From positions 1-11,526 of the forward strand of contig JBBRMT010000153.1 of the NCBI GenBank assembly GCA_038230695.1: a stretch of DNA of 11,526 nt, written 5' to 3'. The position numbers and the translations under genes are program-made. Below, piece after piece: positions 1-5,697 of the stretch. The stretch comes from QHBQ01 sp038230695. GTDB taxonomy: Bacteria > Chloroflexota > Chloroflexia > QHBQ01. Under the pieces are notes generated by a model. It did not search any database. It had not been told where the DNA came from and saw only the letters and a list, made by a program, of their open reading frames with translations. The number at the start of each line of letters is the position of its first letter. Position 1 is the first letter of the stretch.

Positions 1-11
1 AGCATAATGGC

Positions 12-41
12 TTGACAACCCCGCTCCGCCCATGTTATAAT
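12..41 (+). promoter_or_regulatory. Sigma-70-type promoter of the trp operon
   Basis: A perfect -35 box TTGACA lies at 12-17 and a perfect -10 box TATAAT at 36-41, with an 18-nt spacer, one longer than ideal. Transcription would start near 48-50, just before the T-box leader. This is the only convincing promoter I see in the window, so it probably drives the whole array of trp and aro genes. Such a strong promoter fits a system controlled mainly by termination in the leader rather than by initiation. Confidence 0.85.
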
Positions 42-182
42 CCGACCACTTAATAAACAAAGACTGCGAACAGAACTAGTAACCACGAAATGCCACGCTC
101 AGAGAGCCGCTGGTTGGTGCGAAGGCGGTGCGGCAGGCGCAAGGTGAATGGCTCTGGGAGTTGCGAACCGAACACCGATCCG

Positions 183-206
183 TAGGGGCGCATGGTATAC
201 GCCCAT
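183..206 (+). repeat. GTAGGGGCG hairpin repeat inside the T-box leader
   Basis: This element begins GTAGGGGCG and forms a GGGCG (186-190) with CGCCC (200-204) hairpin. Related copies occur at 1173-1228 in trpE, 4402-4427, 5739-5762 and, diverged, at 10296-10320. Here it lies between Stem I and the middle domain of the T-box, a region whose length varies among T-boxes, so it probably does not break the switch. Confidence 0.7.
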
Positions 207-356
207 CAGATTTGGCAAGTAGGCTTCGTCGGAAACGCCACCGTTATCAGGGCGCGAGGTATCGGCGGACGCTGTGATTCAGCAGCGACCAGGTACTTGC
301 AGAGTGGGGTTACTGCATCAGTAACCCACAGAGGGTGGCACCGCGAGGCATATTTG

Positions 357-400
357 GCCCACGTCCCTTGTTTTTACGGGGAATCGTGGGCTTTTGTTTT
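357..400 (+). terminator. Intrinsic terminator of the T-box leader
   Basis: GCCCACG (357-363) pairs with CGTGGGC (385-391). Further inner pairing is possible between TCCC (364-367) and GGGGA (378-382). The T-rich tract TTTTGTTTT follows at 392-400. The 5' side of the stem contains the bases needed for the antiterminator, as in other transcriptional T-boxes. With charged tRNA-Trp this hairpin should form and stop transcription about 80 nt before trpE. Confidence 0.9.
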
Positions 401-414
401 GCCCAGCTTTTAAG

Positions 415-467
415 CCTCTCCCTTGAGGGAGAGGTTTGGTGAGGGTGAAACTCGACGCACATCAATG
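415..467 (+). repeat. CCTCTCCC hairpin repeat with tail, upstream of trpE
   Basis: CCTCTCCC (415-422) and GGGAGAGG (427-434) form an 8-bp stem with a TTGA loop. A tail follows that resembles the tails of the copies at 4320 and 5629 (GAGGGTGAAACTCGACGCAC, then ATCAATGC). The copy begins soon after the leader terminator and reaches into the region just before trpE. Its tail supplies an ATG at 465-467 that could be mistaken for the trpE start. Confidence 0.7.
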
Positions 468-482
468 CCGAAGGACGCGACC

Positions 483-2054
483 ATGGCAAACTATTATCCG
501 ACAATCGAACAGGTAGAGCAGATGGTAGCCGAGGCCGGTGGCGGCAAGTTGCGCCTGCCCATCTACCGCGAGGCGCTGGCAGATTTGCTTACGCCGGTGG
601 CCGCCTACCTGCGGGTGGCGGGCGGTGCCGACTACGCCTTCCTGTTGGAGAGCGTGGAGGGCGGTGAACACATTGGCCGCTATAGCTTCGTGGGCGCTAA
701 TCCAACGCTGGTGGTAAAACTGGCGGATGGCAAGGTCATCCACCAGCAGCGGGTAGATGGTTATGTCGAAAAGGTGGTTGGCGATTATAGTGACCCGTTG
801 GCTGCAATCGCAGCGGCAATGGGCGATTATCGGTTGCTGCCTGTCACCGGACTGCCGCGCTTCAACGGCGGCGCGGTTGGCTACCTCAGCTACGAGGCGG
901 CGGCCAGTTTCGAGCGATTGCCCGTGCCGCCGCAAACCCACCCGCTGCACGCTGCCTTGCCCCTCGCTATCTTCATGTACGCCGACGACCTGCTTGCCTT
1001 CGACCACTTGCGCCAGCGCGTGCAGATTATCAGCCATCTGACCCTCGATGAAGGCGCAGATGTGGCGGCGGCTTATCAGCAGGCGACGCAGCGAATTGAT
1101 GCGCTGGCGGAGAAGCTGAACACCGAAGCCAGCCAACGGATTAGGTTCAACGGAGAAACGGAGAAAACGGATGTAGGGGCGCAATTCATTGCGCCTAGCG
1201 GCCAGGGCGGGATAAATCTCGCCCCTACACCCCCAACTCAGCGCTCAGCGCTCATCTTCGAGGGTTATGTGGAGCGGGCTAAGGAGTACATCCGCGCAGG
1301 CGACATCTTCCAGGTGGTGCCGTCGCGGCGGGTGGTGCGCGAGTATCGCGGGTCGGCGCTGAATGTTTATCGGGCGATGCGGGCAGTCAATCCATCACCC
1401 TATATGTACTATCTGCAGATGGGCGGGGCGGCAATTGTGGGCGCGTCGCCGGAGATGCTGGTGCGGGTGCAGGATGGGATGATCACCAGCCACCCCATCG
1501 CTGGCACCAAGCCGCGTGGCGCGACTCCCGCCGAGGATGAGGCGCTAGCGGCGGAACTGTTGGCCGACCCGAAAGAGCGAGCCGAGCATATCATGCTGGT
1601 GGACCTCAGCCGCAACGATATTGGCCGCGTGTCGCAGCCAGGCACGGTAAAGGTGAAGCGACTGATGGAGGTGGAACGCTACAGCCATGTGATGCACATC
1701 GTCAGCGAGGTGGAGGGCAGGTTGAAGCCGGGGATGAGCGGGGTGGACGCGCTCCGCGCCTGCTTCCCGGCGGGGACACTTAGCGGCGCACCGAAGATCA
1801 GGGCGATGCAGATCATCGCCGAACTGGAGGGCGAACAGCGTGGGCCATACGGCGGCGCGGTTGGCTATATCGGCTACGATGGCAACCTCGACACCTGTAT
1901 CACCATCCGCACCGTGCTGCTGGCCGACGGTAAGGCAGCGATGCAGGCGGGCGCGGGCATTGTCGCCGACAGCGACTCGCCCACCGAATACCGCGAGACA
2001 GAGAACAAGCTGGCCTCAGTGATGCGGGCGCTAGATTTGGCCGAGACGCTTTAA
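483..2054 (+). CDS. trpE: Anthranilate synthase component I (TrpE)
   Basis: With TrpG this enzyme makes anthranilate from chorismate, the committed step of tryptophan synthesis. From the ATG at 483 it has 523 residues. I chose this start because GAAGGA at 470-475 lies 7 nt upstream; the earlier in-frame ATG (465) and TTG (423) fall in repeat DNA without a ribosome site. The N-terminal domain carries LLES at residues 54-57, the tryptophan feedback-site motif. The chorismate-binding domain starts near residue 259 and shows DIFQVVPSRR (274-283), PIAGTKPRG (338-346), LVDLSRNDIGRV (372-383), GTLSGAPK (431-438) and GAGIVADSDSP near 490-500. All key motifs are intact. Residues about 217-258, between the domains, are encoded by a composite of the intergenic repeats found elsewhere in this window. 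The gene is followed after 13 nt by a small membrane protein gene and then trpG. PabB is unlikely given LLES and the context. Confidence 0.97.
   Translation: MANYYPTIEQVEQMVAEAGGGKLRLPIYREALADLLTPVAAYLRVAGGADYAFLLESVEGGEHIGRYSFVGANPTLVVKLADGKVIHQQRVDGYVEKVVGDYSDPLAAIAAAMGDYRLLPVTGLPRFNGGAVGYLSYEAAASFERLPVPPQTHPLHAALPLAIFMYADDLLAFDHLRQRVQIISHLTLDEGADVAAAYQQATQRIDALAEKLNTEASQRIRFNGETEKTDVGAQFIAPSGQGGINLAPTPPTQRSALIFEGYVERAKEYIRAGDIFQVVPSRRVVREYRGSALNVYRAMRAVNPSPYMYYLQMGGAAIVGASPEMLVRVQDGMITSHPIAGTKPRGATPAEDEALAAELLADPKERAEHIMLVDLSRNDIGRVSQPGTVKVKRLMEVERYSHVMHIVSEVEGRLKPGMSGVDALRACFPAGTLSGAPKIRAMQIIAELEGEQRGPYGGAVGYIGYDGNLDTCITIRTVLLADGKAAMQAGAGIVADSDSPTEYRETENKLASVMRALDLAETL
1132..1254 (+). repeat. 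Composite intergenic repeat inside the trpE coding sequence
   Basis: This stretch joins three repeat modules that are otherwise intergenic here. At 1132-1171 is the GCCAACGGATT...AACGGAGAAACGGAG module, matching 8908-8943 and 5700-5731. At 1173-1228 is the GTAGGGGCG module, closed by CGCCCCTAC at 1220-1228, with an inner 8-bp hairpin at 1178-1195. At 1236-1254 is CTCAGCGCTCAGCGCTCAT, which resembles the reverse complement of the GAGTGCT heptads at 4241 and 10257. The block spans about 123 nt, a multiple of three. It keeps frame, has no stop, and encodes trpE residues about 217-258 in the interdomain linker. The exact boundaries are uncertain by a few bases. Confidence 0.8.
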
Positions 2055-2067
2055 GCATAGGTGAGAT

Positions 2068-2643
2068 ATGGATTACTCGAAAGACGAACCTAAAGCCGAG
2101 GAGCAGTTGGTGATTGAGAAGAACAAGGCACCGATGGTTGTTAGTGCCATATACTTCATCGTCTTCGGTATCATACTCATAGTCGTTGCCTTTGCGCAAG
2201 CAGATAGCAACACCAGGCAACAGCAGGCGATGAGTGCAGCGTGCAGCAACCTACCCGCTCAGTATCAACACGCTGGCGGCATCGGCTGCGACACCAGTAG
2301 TGCCAACAGTGGGTCGCCTTCTATGTTGCTTATAGGTATCGGTATCGTTGTCATCATTGTATCCATCGGCCTGCTGGTGGCTACTGCTAGAAAGCCTGGC
2401 GTTTATATATTCGATCGCAAGAACGATAGTTTCAGCCTTGACGGTAAGCTGCTTGGGCGGACGAGCGACATCACCGAGGTGACAATTAGGAATATGCGTG
2501 GCTATCCGGTGGACATCAACTACCGTGATGGTAGCAGCACCCGGCTGGGCAATTACTCGTTCAAGGGTTCGGCCACTGATGCAGCCAGCCAGGTTGCCAG
2601 CTTTGTCGGTGTAAATGTACGGGAGCGCGGACTGTTTGGATAA
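2068..2643 (+). CDS. Small two-helix membrane protein of unknown function
   Basis: I do not recognise this 191-residue protein. It has a charged N-terminus (1-22) and a hydrophobic helix at about 24-44. A polar loop of about 40 residues follows, with two cysteines (C59 and C74). A second helix lies at about 86-106, and a soluble C-terminal domain at 107-191. The C-terminal part (YIFDRKNDSFSLDGKLLGRT and onward) looks like a small beta-rich domain, perhaps PH-like, but this is only an impression. If both ends are cytoplasmic, the loop is outside and its cysteines could pair. AGGTGAG at 2059-2065 serves as ribosome site. The gene lies 13 nt after trpE and 13 nt before trpG, so it is co-transcribed. 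Its codons are visibly more AT-rich than those of its neighbours, which hints at later arrival. Nothing in the sequence shows a role in tryptophan synthesis. Confidence 0.85.
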   Translation: MDYSKDEPKAEEQLVIEKNKAPMVVSAIYFIVFGIILIVVAFAQADSNTRQQQAMSAACSNLPAQYQHAGGIGCDTSSANSGSPSMLLIGIGIVVIIVSIGLLVATARKPGVYIFDRKNDSFSLDGKLLGRTSDITEVTIRNMRGYPVDINYRDGSSTRLGNYSFKGSATDAASQVASFVGVNVRERGLFG

Positions 2644-2656
2644 CTTGGAGACAACA

Positions 2657-3232
2657 ATGATCCTTCTAGTAGACAACTACGATAGCTTCACCTACAACCT
2701 TTACCAGTACCTCAGCGAACTGGGCGCGGAGGTAGAGGTGCGGCGCAACGATGAGGTGAGCGTGGCGGATGTGGCGGCGATGCAGCCGGAGGCGCTGGTG
2801 ATCAGCCCTGGCCCCTGCACGCCGAATGAGGCGGGCAACAGCAACGCGCTGATTGCTGCCTACAGCGGCAAGCTGCCCATCCTGGGGGTGTGCCTCGGCT
2901 TGCAGTGCATGGGGCAGGTGTTCGGCGGGCAAATTGTGCGGGCTACCACGCTGATGCACGGCAAGACCTCGCTGATCCACCACGATGGCAGCGGCATCTT
3001 CGCAGGGCTGCCCAACCCGTTCGTCGCCACCCGCTACCACTCGCTGGTGATCGAGCCGCGCACCGCGCCCTCCGTGCTGCAAGTCACCGCCTGGGCCGAC
3101 GACGGTACCATCCAGGCGGTGCAGCACAAGCAGCATCGCGGCACGGTGGGGGTGCAGTTCCACCCCGAAAGCATCCTGACCGAGCAGGGTAAGGCGATAC
3201 TGAAGAACTTTGTGGAAGGCAGGTTCGACTAG
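2657..3232 (+). CDS. trpG: Anthranilate synthase component II, glutamine amidotransferase (TrpG)
   Basis: This class I glutamine amidotransferase releases ammonia from glutamine for TrpE. It has 191 residues, normal for the family. The start at ATG 2657 has GGAG (2647-2650) 6 nt upstream. Visible motifs are LLVDNYDSFTYNL at the N-terminus, SPGPCTPNEAG (50-60), the nucleophile Cys79 in GVCLG, MHGKTS (100-105), and the His169 and Glu171 of the catalytic triad in FHPES. One oddity is Leu82 where most TrpG/PabA proteins have His (GVCLGHQ); it is not a triad residue. The stop codon TAG is followed directly by the trpD ATG, so the two are probably translationally coupled. The protein could also serve as PabA for folate synthesis if no second copy exists; that cannot be judged here. 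Confidence 0.96.
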   Translation: MILLVDNYDSFTYNLYQYLSELGAEVEVRRNDEVSVADVAAMQPEALVISPGPCTPNEAGNSNALIAAYSGKLPILGVCLGLQCMGQVFGGQIVRATTLMHGKTSLIHHDGSGIFAGLPNPFVATRYHSLVIEPRTAPSVLQVTAWADDGTIQAVQHKQHRGTVGVQFHPESILTEQGKAILKNFVEGRFD

Positions 3233-4243
3233 ATGATTAGAGAAGCAATCGGCAAGCTGGTAAGCGGGCAGAGCCTCGATAGCGACGAGGCGGCGCAGGC
3301 AATGGCTGAGATTATGGACGGCGAGGCGAGCGGGGCGCAGATCGGCGCGTTCATCACCGCGCTGCGGATGAAAGGCGAGACGGTGGCGGAGATTGCCGGG
3401 CTGGCGCGGGTAATGCGCGACCGTGCTACCCACGTCGAACACGATGCCCCCGCGCTGGATACCTGTGGCACCGGCGGCGATGGAGCCAAGAGCTTCAACG
3501 TCAGCACCACCGCTGCGTTTGTCGCGGCGGGCGCGGGCGTGGTAGTCGCCAAGCACGGCAATCGGGCGATGAGCAGCCAGTGCGGTAGCGCCGACGTGCT
3601 TGAGGCGCTTGGAGTGAAGATCGAGCTAGGGCCGGAAGGGGGAACCCGTTGCCTGCACGAAGCGGGCATCGGCTTCATGTTCGCGCCGCTGTTCCACCCT
3701 GCGATGAAGCATGCTGGCCCCGCCCGCCGTGAGATTGGCATCCGTACCGTGTTCAACATCCTCGGCCCGCTTACCAACCCGGCGCGGGCGGAGATACAAC
3801 TGCTGGGCGTGGCTGACGTACACATTGCCCGCAAGATGGGCGAGGTTTTGAAGATGCTCGGTTCGCGCCACGCAGTGGTGGTGCATGGGTTGGACGGCCT
3901 CGATGAACTGACCACTACTGGCCCCAGCCTGCTAATTGACGTGCGGCCCGAAGGCATCGTCGAGCGGGAAGTCAATCCAACTGAATTGGAGCTGCCTATC
4001 GCCCAGCCCTCCGACATTAGCGGTGGCAATGCCGAGCAGAACGCCGCCTACACCCGCGCCGTCCTCGCGGGCGAATCTGGCCCCCGCCGCGACATCGTGC
4101 TGCTCAACGCTGCCGCCGCGCTCTACGCCGCCGATGTGGTCAACACCCTGGCCGAAGGTCTCGATCTCGCCCGCAAGAGCATAGACAGCGGCATTGCCCA
4201 GCGTAAACTTGACAAGCTGATTGCGATAAGCAACGCGTGCTGA
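3233..4243 (+). CDS. trpD: Anthranilate phosphoribosyltransferase (TrpD)
   Basis: This enzyme transfers phosphoribose from PRPP to anthranilate, the second step of the pathway. Its 336 residues match the usual family length. Signature motifs are the PRPP-binding CGTGGDGAKSFNVST (78-92), KHGN (107-110) followed by SSQCGSADVLEALG, and REIGIRTVFNILGPLTNP (166-183) near the anthranilate site. The ATG follows the trpG stop with no gap; AGG at 3221-3223 is the nearest ribosome-site candidate. The last codons read AAC GCG TGC TGA and run directly into the heptad repeat (TGC TGAG)n, so the stop codon, and perhaps the final Cys, come from the repeat. The genuine C-terminus may once have differed slightly. 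Confidence 0.97.
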   Translation: MIREAIGKLVSGQSLDSDEAAQAMAEIMDGEASGAQIGAFITALRMKGETVAEIAGLARVMRDRATHVEHDAPALDTCGTGGDGAKSFNVSTTAAFVAAGAGVVVAKHGNRAMSSQCGSADVLEALGVKIELGPEGGTRCLHEAGIGFMFAPLFHPAMKHAGPARREIGIRTVFNILGPLTNPARAEIQLLGVADVHIARKMGEVLKMLGSRHAVVVHGLDGLDELTTTGPSLLIDVRPEGIVEREVNPTELELPIAQPSDISGGNAEQNAAYTRAVLAGESGPRRDIVLLNAAAALYAADVVNTLAEGLDLARKSIDSGIAQRKLDKLIAISNAC

Positions 4244-4273
4244 GTGCTGAGTGCTGAGTGCTGGGTGCTGAGT
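4239..4273 (+). repeat. GAGTGCT heptad array at the trpD 3' end
   Basis: About five imperfect tandem copies of the heptad TGAGTGC (one with GGG for GAG) start at the trpD stop codon. The same array occurs at 10257-10279 after aroH. A shorter variant (GAGGACT) occurs after trpS at 5608, and an inverted variant occurs inside trpE at 1236-1254. Confidence 0.85.
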
Positions 4274-4276
4274 GGC

Positions 4277-4384
4277 AAAACCCCTCTCCCACTGGGGAGA
4301 TTGGGTGAGGGAGATAGGCAAAACCCCTCTCCCAGCGGGAGAGGTTGGGTGAGGGAGAATCTTGCAGCGCATCAACGCTCATCG
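4277..4384 (+). repeat. Two CCTCTCCC hairpin repeats with conserved tail
   Basis: Two copies lie head to tail. The first begins AAAACCCCTCTCCC at 4277 and has a less perfect stem. The second begins at 4320, with a perfect 8-bp stem CCTCTCCC (4326-4333) and GGGAGAGG (4337-4344) and loop AGC. The conserved tail GGGAGAATCTTGCAGCGC follows, then ATCAACGCTCATCG. Neither hairpin is followed by a T tract, so they are not ordinary terminators. They could act as RNA folding or processing sites between cistrons. Confidence 0.8.
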
Positions 4385-4401
4385 TAACTACGAACGCTGC
4401 T

Positions 4402-4427
4402 GTAGGGGCGAAACGCATACGCCCATG
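4402..4427 (+). repeat. GTAGGGGCG hairpin repeat
   Basis: GTAGGGGCG at 4402-4410 with CGCCC at 4420-4424 forms a short hairpin. The 3' part (ATACGCCCAT) matches the copy inside the T-box leader at 183-206 most closely. Confidence 0.7.
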
Positions 4428-4437
4428 TATGCAATGG

Positions 4438-4475
4438 ATTTAGCCAGCGGATTGTAAAACGGATAAACAGATTGG
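4438..4475 (+). repeat. AGCCAACGGATT...AACGGA repeat
   Basis: The sequence TTTAGCCAGCGGATTGTAAA, then ACGGATAAACAGATTGG, matches the copy after trpB (8904-8942) at nearly every base. It runs straight into the tRNA-like sequence, replacing what would be its 5' acceptor strand. Confidence 0.75.
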
Positions 4476-4539
4476 GCTAACCACCCAAGACGCATCCCTT
4501 TCAAGGATGAGATCGGGGCTTCGAATCCCCTACCAAGCT
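4475..4539 (+). pseudogene. Decayed tRNA-Glu(UUC)-like sequence upstream of trpS
   Basis: A tRNA 3' half is easy to see. The anticodon stem is CATCC (4493-4497) with GGATG (4505-4509), enclosing the 7-nt loop CTTTCAA with anticodon TTC (4500-4502). A 5-nt variable loop AGATC follows. The T arm has loop TTCGAAT (4520-4526) and a stem with one C-C mismatch. The 3' acceptor strand ACCAAGC is at 4532-4538. The D arm is weak (GGCT 4475-4478 against AGAC 4488-4491, one mismatch) and its 9-nt loop lacks the conserved GG. No 5' strand pairs with ACCAAGC, because the AACGGA repeat occupies that position. The spacing of all parts fits a bacterial tRNA-Glu. I therefore call it a broken tRNA, though a retained RNA structure in the trpS leader is possible. 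Confidence 0.5.
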
Positions 4540-4553
4540 AAGGAGAACAGATT

Positions 4554-5606
4554 ATGGCTGAAACAAAGAAAAAGCGTTTCCTCTCCGGCATGAGGCCGAG
4601 CGGCAGCCTGCACATCGGGCATTACGTGGGCGCATTGGAGAACTGGCTGCGGGTGCAGCACGAGTACGAGTGCTACTTCCTGATCGTGGATTGGCACGTA
4701 ATGGCCGACCACATGGGCGAGGTGGAGATGATCCGCAAGAACGTCATCGAAGTGGCGCTTGATTGGCTGGCGGTTGGCCTCGACCCCAACGAAAACTCGT
4801 TCGTGGTGCAGAGCCAGGTGCCGGAGGGGGCGGAGTTGCAGTCGCTAATCAGTACGCTTGTCACCGTGCCACGCCTGAACCGCAACCCCACGCTGAAGGC
4901 GGAGATACGGCAACTGGGCAAGGAGCAGGGCCAGTCCGACGAGGAGGCCGACGACATCAGCCGCGCCCGCGTCAGCGTCGCCTTCTACAACTACCCGATC
5001 AGCCAGGCGGCGGACATTCTGCTACCCAAAGCCCATCTGGTGCCGGTAGGCGACGACCAGTTGCCGCACATCGAGCTTACCCGCGAGATAGCCCGCGACT
5101 TCAACCGCCTCTACGGTGAGGTCTTCCCCATCCCCGAAGCGTTGGTTGGCCGTGTGCCACGACTGGTGGGGCTGGACAACAATGGCAAGATGTCGAAGAG
5201 CCTGGGCAACACCATCCAGCTAGGCGACCCCGCCGAGGTGGTCACGCGCAAGGTGATGGGGATGTACACCGACCCTACCCGCCTGCGGGCCAGCGACCCC
5301 GGCCACGTCGAGGGCAACCCGGTGTTTATCTACCACGATGCCTTCAACCCCAACAAGGAGGAGGTTGACGACCTCAAGGAGCGTTATGTGCAGGGCAAGG
5401 TCGGCGATGTGGAGGTCAAGCGCAAGCTGGCAGCCGCGCTCAACACCCTGCTGGAGCCTATCCGCGACCGTCGTGCCTACTACGAGCAGCACATGGGCGA
5501 AGTGCGCGACGCGCTCTATCAAGGCACTCAGCGGGCCAAGCGTCTCGCCGAGCAAACCATGGCCGAGGTGCGCGAGGCAATGGGGCTGTCTTCATATTTC
5601 AAGTGA
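4554..5606 (+). CDS. trpS: Tryptophanyl-tRNA synthetase (TrpS)
   Basis: This class I aminoacyl-tRNA synthetase charges tRNA-Trp with tryptophan. Its 350 residues fit the compact bacterial type. The HIGH motif is at residues 20-23 (SLHIGHYVGALENW) and KMSKS at 212-216 (NGKMSKSLGN). VGDDQLPHIELTREIARDFN near 165-184 is the conserved substrate-site segment of TrpRS. The start is clear: AAGGAG at 4540-4545 lies 8 nt before the ATG. Upstream lie repeats and a tRNA-like remnant, with no second T-box or clear promoter, so trpS most likely depends on the T-box at the left of the window. The switch then senses uncharged tRNA-Trp and raises both the amino acid and its charging enzyme. The stop TGA merges into a GAGGACT repeat. 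Confidence 0.97.
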   Translation: MAETKKKRFLSGMRPSGSLHIGHYVGALENWLRVQHEYECYFLIVDWHVMADHMGEVEMIRKNVIEVALDWLAVGLDPNENSFVVQSQVPEGAELQSLISTLVTVPRLNRNPTLKAEIRQLGKEQGQSDEEADDISRARVSVAFYNYPISQAADILLPKAHLVPVGDDQLPHIELTREIARDFNRLYGEVFPIPEALVGRVPRLVGLDNNGKMSKSLGNTIQLGDPAEVVTRKVMGMYTDPTRLRASDPGHVEGNPVFIYHDAFNPNKEEVDDLKERYVQGKVGDVEVKRKLAAALNTLLEPIRDRRAYYEQHMGEVRDALYQGTQRAKRLAEQTMAEVREAMGLSSYFK

Positions 5607-5690
5607 CGAGGACTGAGGACTGAGTAGTAAAACCCCTCTCCCAGCGGGAGAGGTAGGGTGAGGGAGAATCTCGCAGCGCGATCAATGCTG
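5604..5690 (+). repeat. GAGGACT heptads plus CCTCTCCC hairpin and tail
   Basis: GACGAGGACTGAGGACTGAG begins at the trpS stop codon and is a variant of the heptad array seen after trpD and aroH. It leads into AAAACCCCTCTCCC at 5629, with a perfect 8-bp stem (5635-5642 with 5646-5653, loop AGC). The conserved tail GGGAGAATCTCGCAGCGC and ATCAATGCT follow. The module order is the same as after trpD. Confidence 0.8.
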
Positions 5691-5697
5691 GGGATAC

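Larger units (their letters stand above)
60..400 (+). promoter_or_regulatory. T-box riboswitch, tryptophan specifier (UGG)
   Basis: This leader RNA binds uncharged tRNA-Trp and then lets transcription continue into the trp genes. The diagnostic T-box sequence AGGGTGGCACCGCG is at 332-345. Stem I starts with the conserved AGAGAG at 101-106 and has the GGTTGGTGCGAA distal motif at 112-123. AGAG (101-104) pairs with CTCT (152-155). Directly before CTCT lies GAA-TGG, so the specifier codon is TGG at 149-151, which is tryptophan. Stem III is the hairpin 304-315 with 319-329, just upstream of the antiterminator. The antiterminator is formed by 332-345 with CGTCCCT at 362-368, which overlaps the terminator stem, so the two folds exclude each other. 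An outer helix GCAAGTA (215-221) with TACTTGC (294-300) closes the middle domain. A GTAGGGGCG repeat is embedded at 183-206. Family and amino-acid assignment are firm; the middle folds were drawn by eye. Confidence 0.93.

Noticed and set aside
1..60. Classical leader-peptide attenuator for trp
   Set aside because: No short reading frame with tandem Trp codons precedes the terminator; the T-box motifs explain the control instead.
192..413. 73-residue open frame in the leader region
   Set aside because: It starts inside the GTAGGGGCG repeat and runs through the T-box, antiterminator and terminator. It has no ribosome site and no protein-like composition; the RNA structure explains the region.
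462..1184. Long minus-strand frames opposite trpE (and similar ones at 2666-3556 and 7687-8514)
   Set aside because: They are antisense shadows of high-GC coding sequence. The sense strand encodes well-defined conserved enzymes throughout.
4209..4237. TTGACA in the 3' end of trpD as a promoter for trpS
   Set aside because: No -10-like sequence lies at 16-18 nt; the next bases are GC-rich coding and repeat sequence.
4239..4273. Possible TRAP-binding site: GAG triplets repeated every 7 nt
   Set aside because: TRAP sites have GAG or UAG triplets with 2-3 nt spacers; here the spacer is 4 nt. The array lies after trpD rather than in the leader, recurs as a general repeat, and the operon already has a T-box.
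4239..4480. CRISPR array
   Set aside because: The repeats are adjacent heptads and different palindromic modules, without uniform repeat-spacer spacing and without cas genes.
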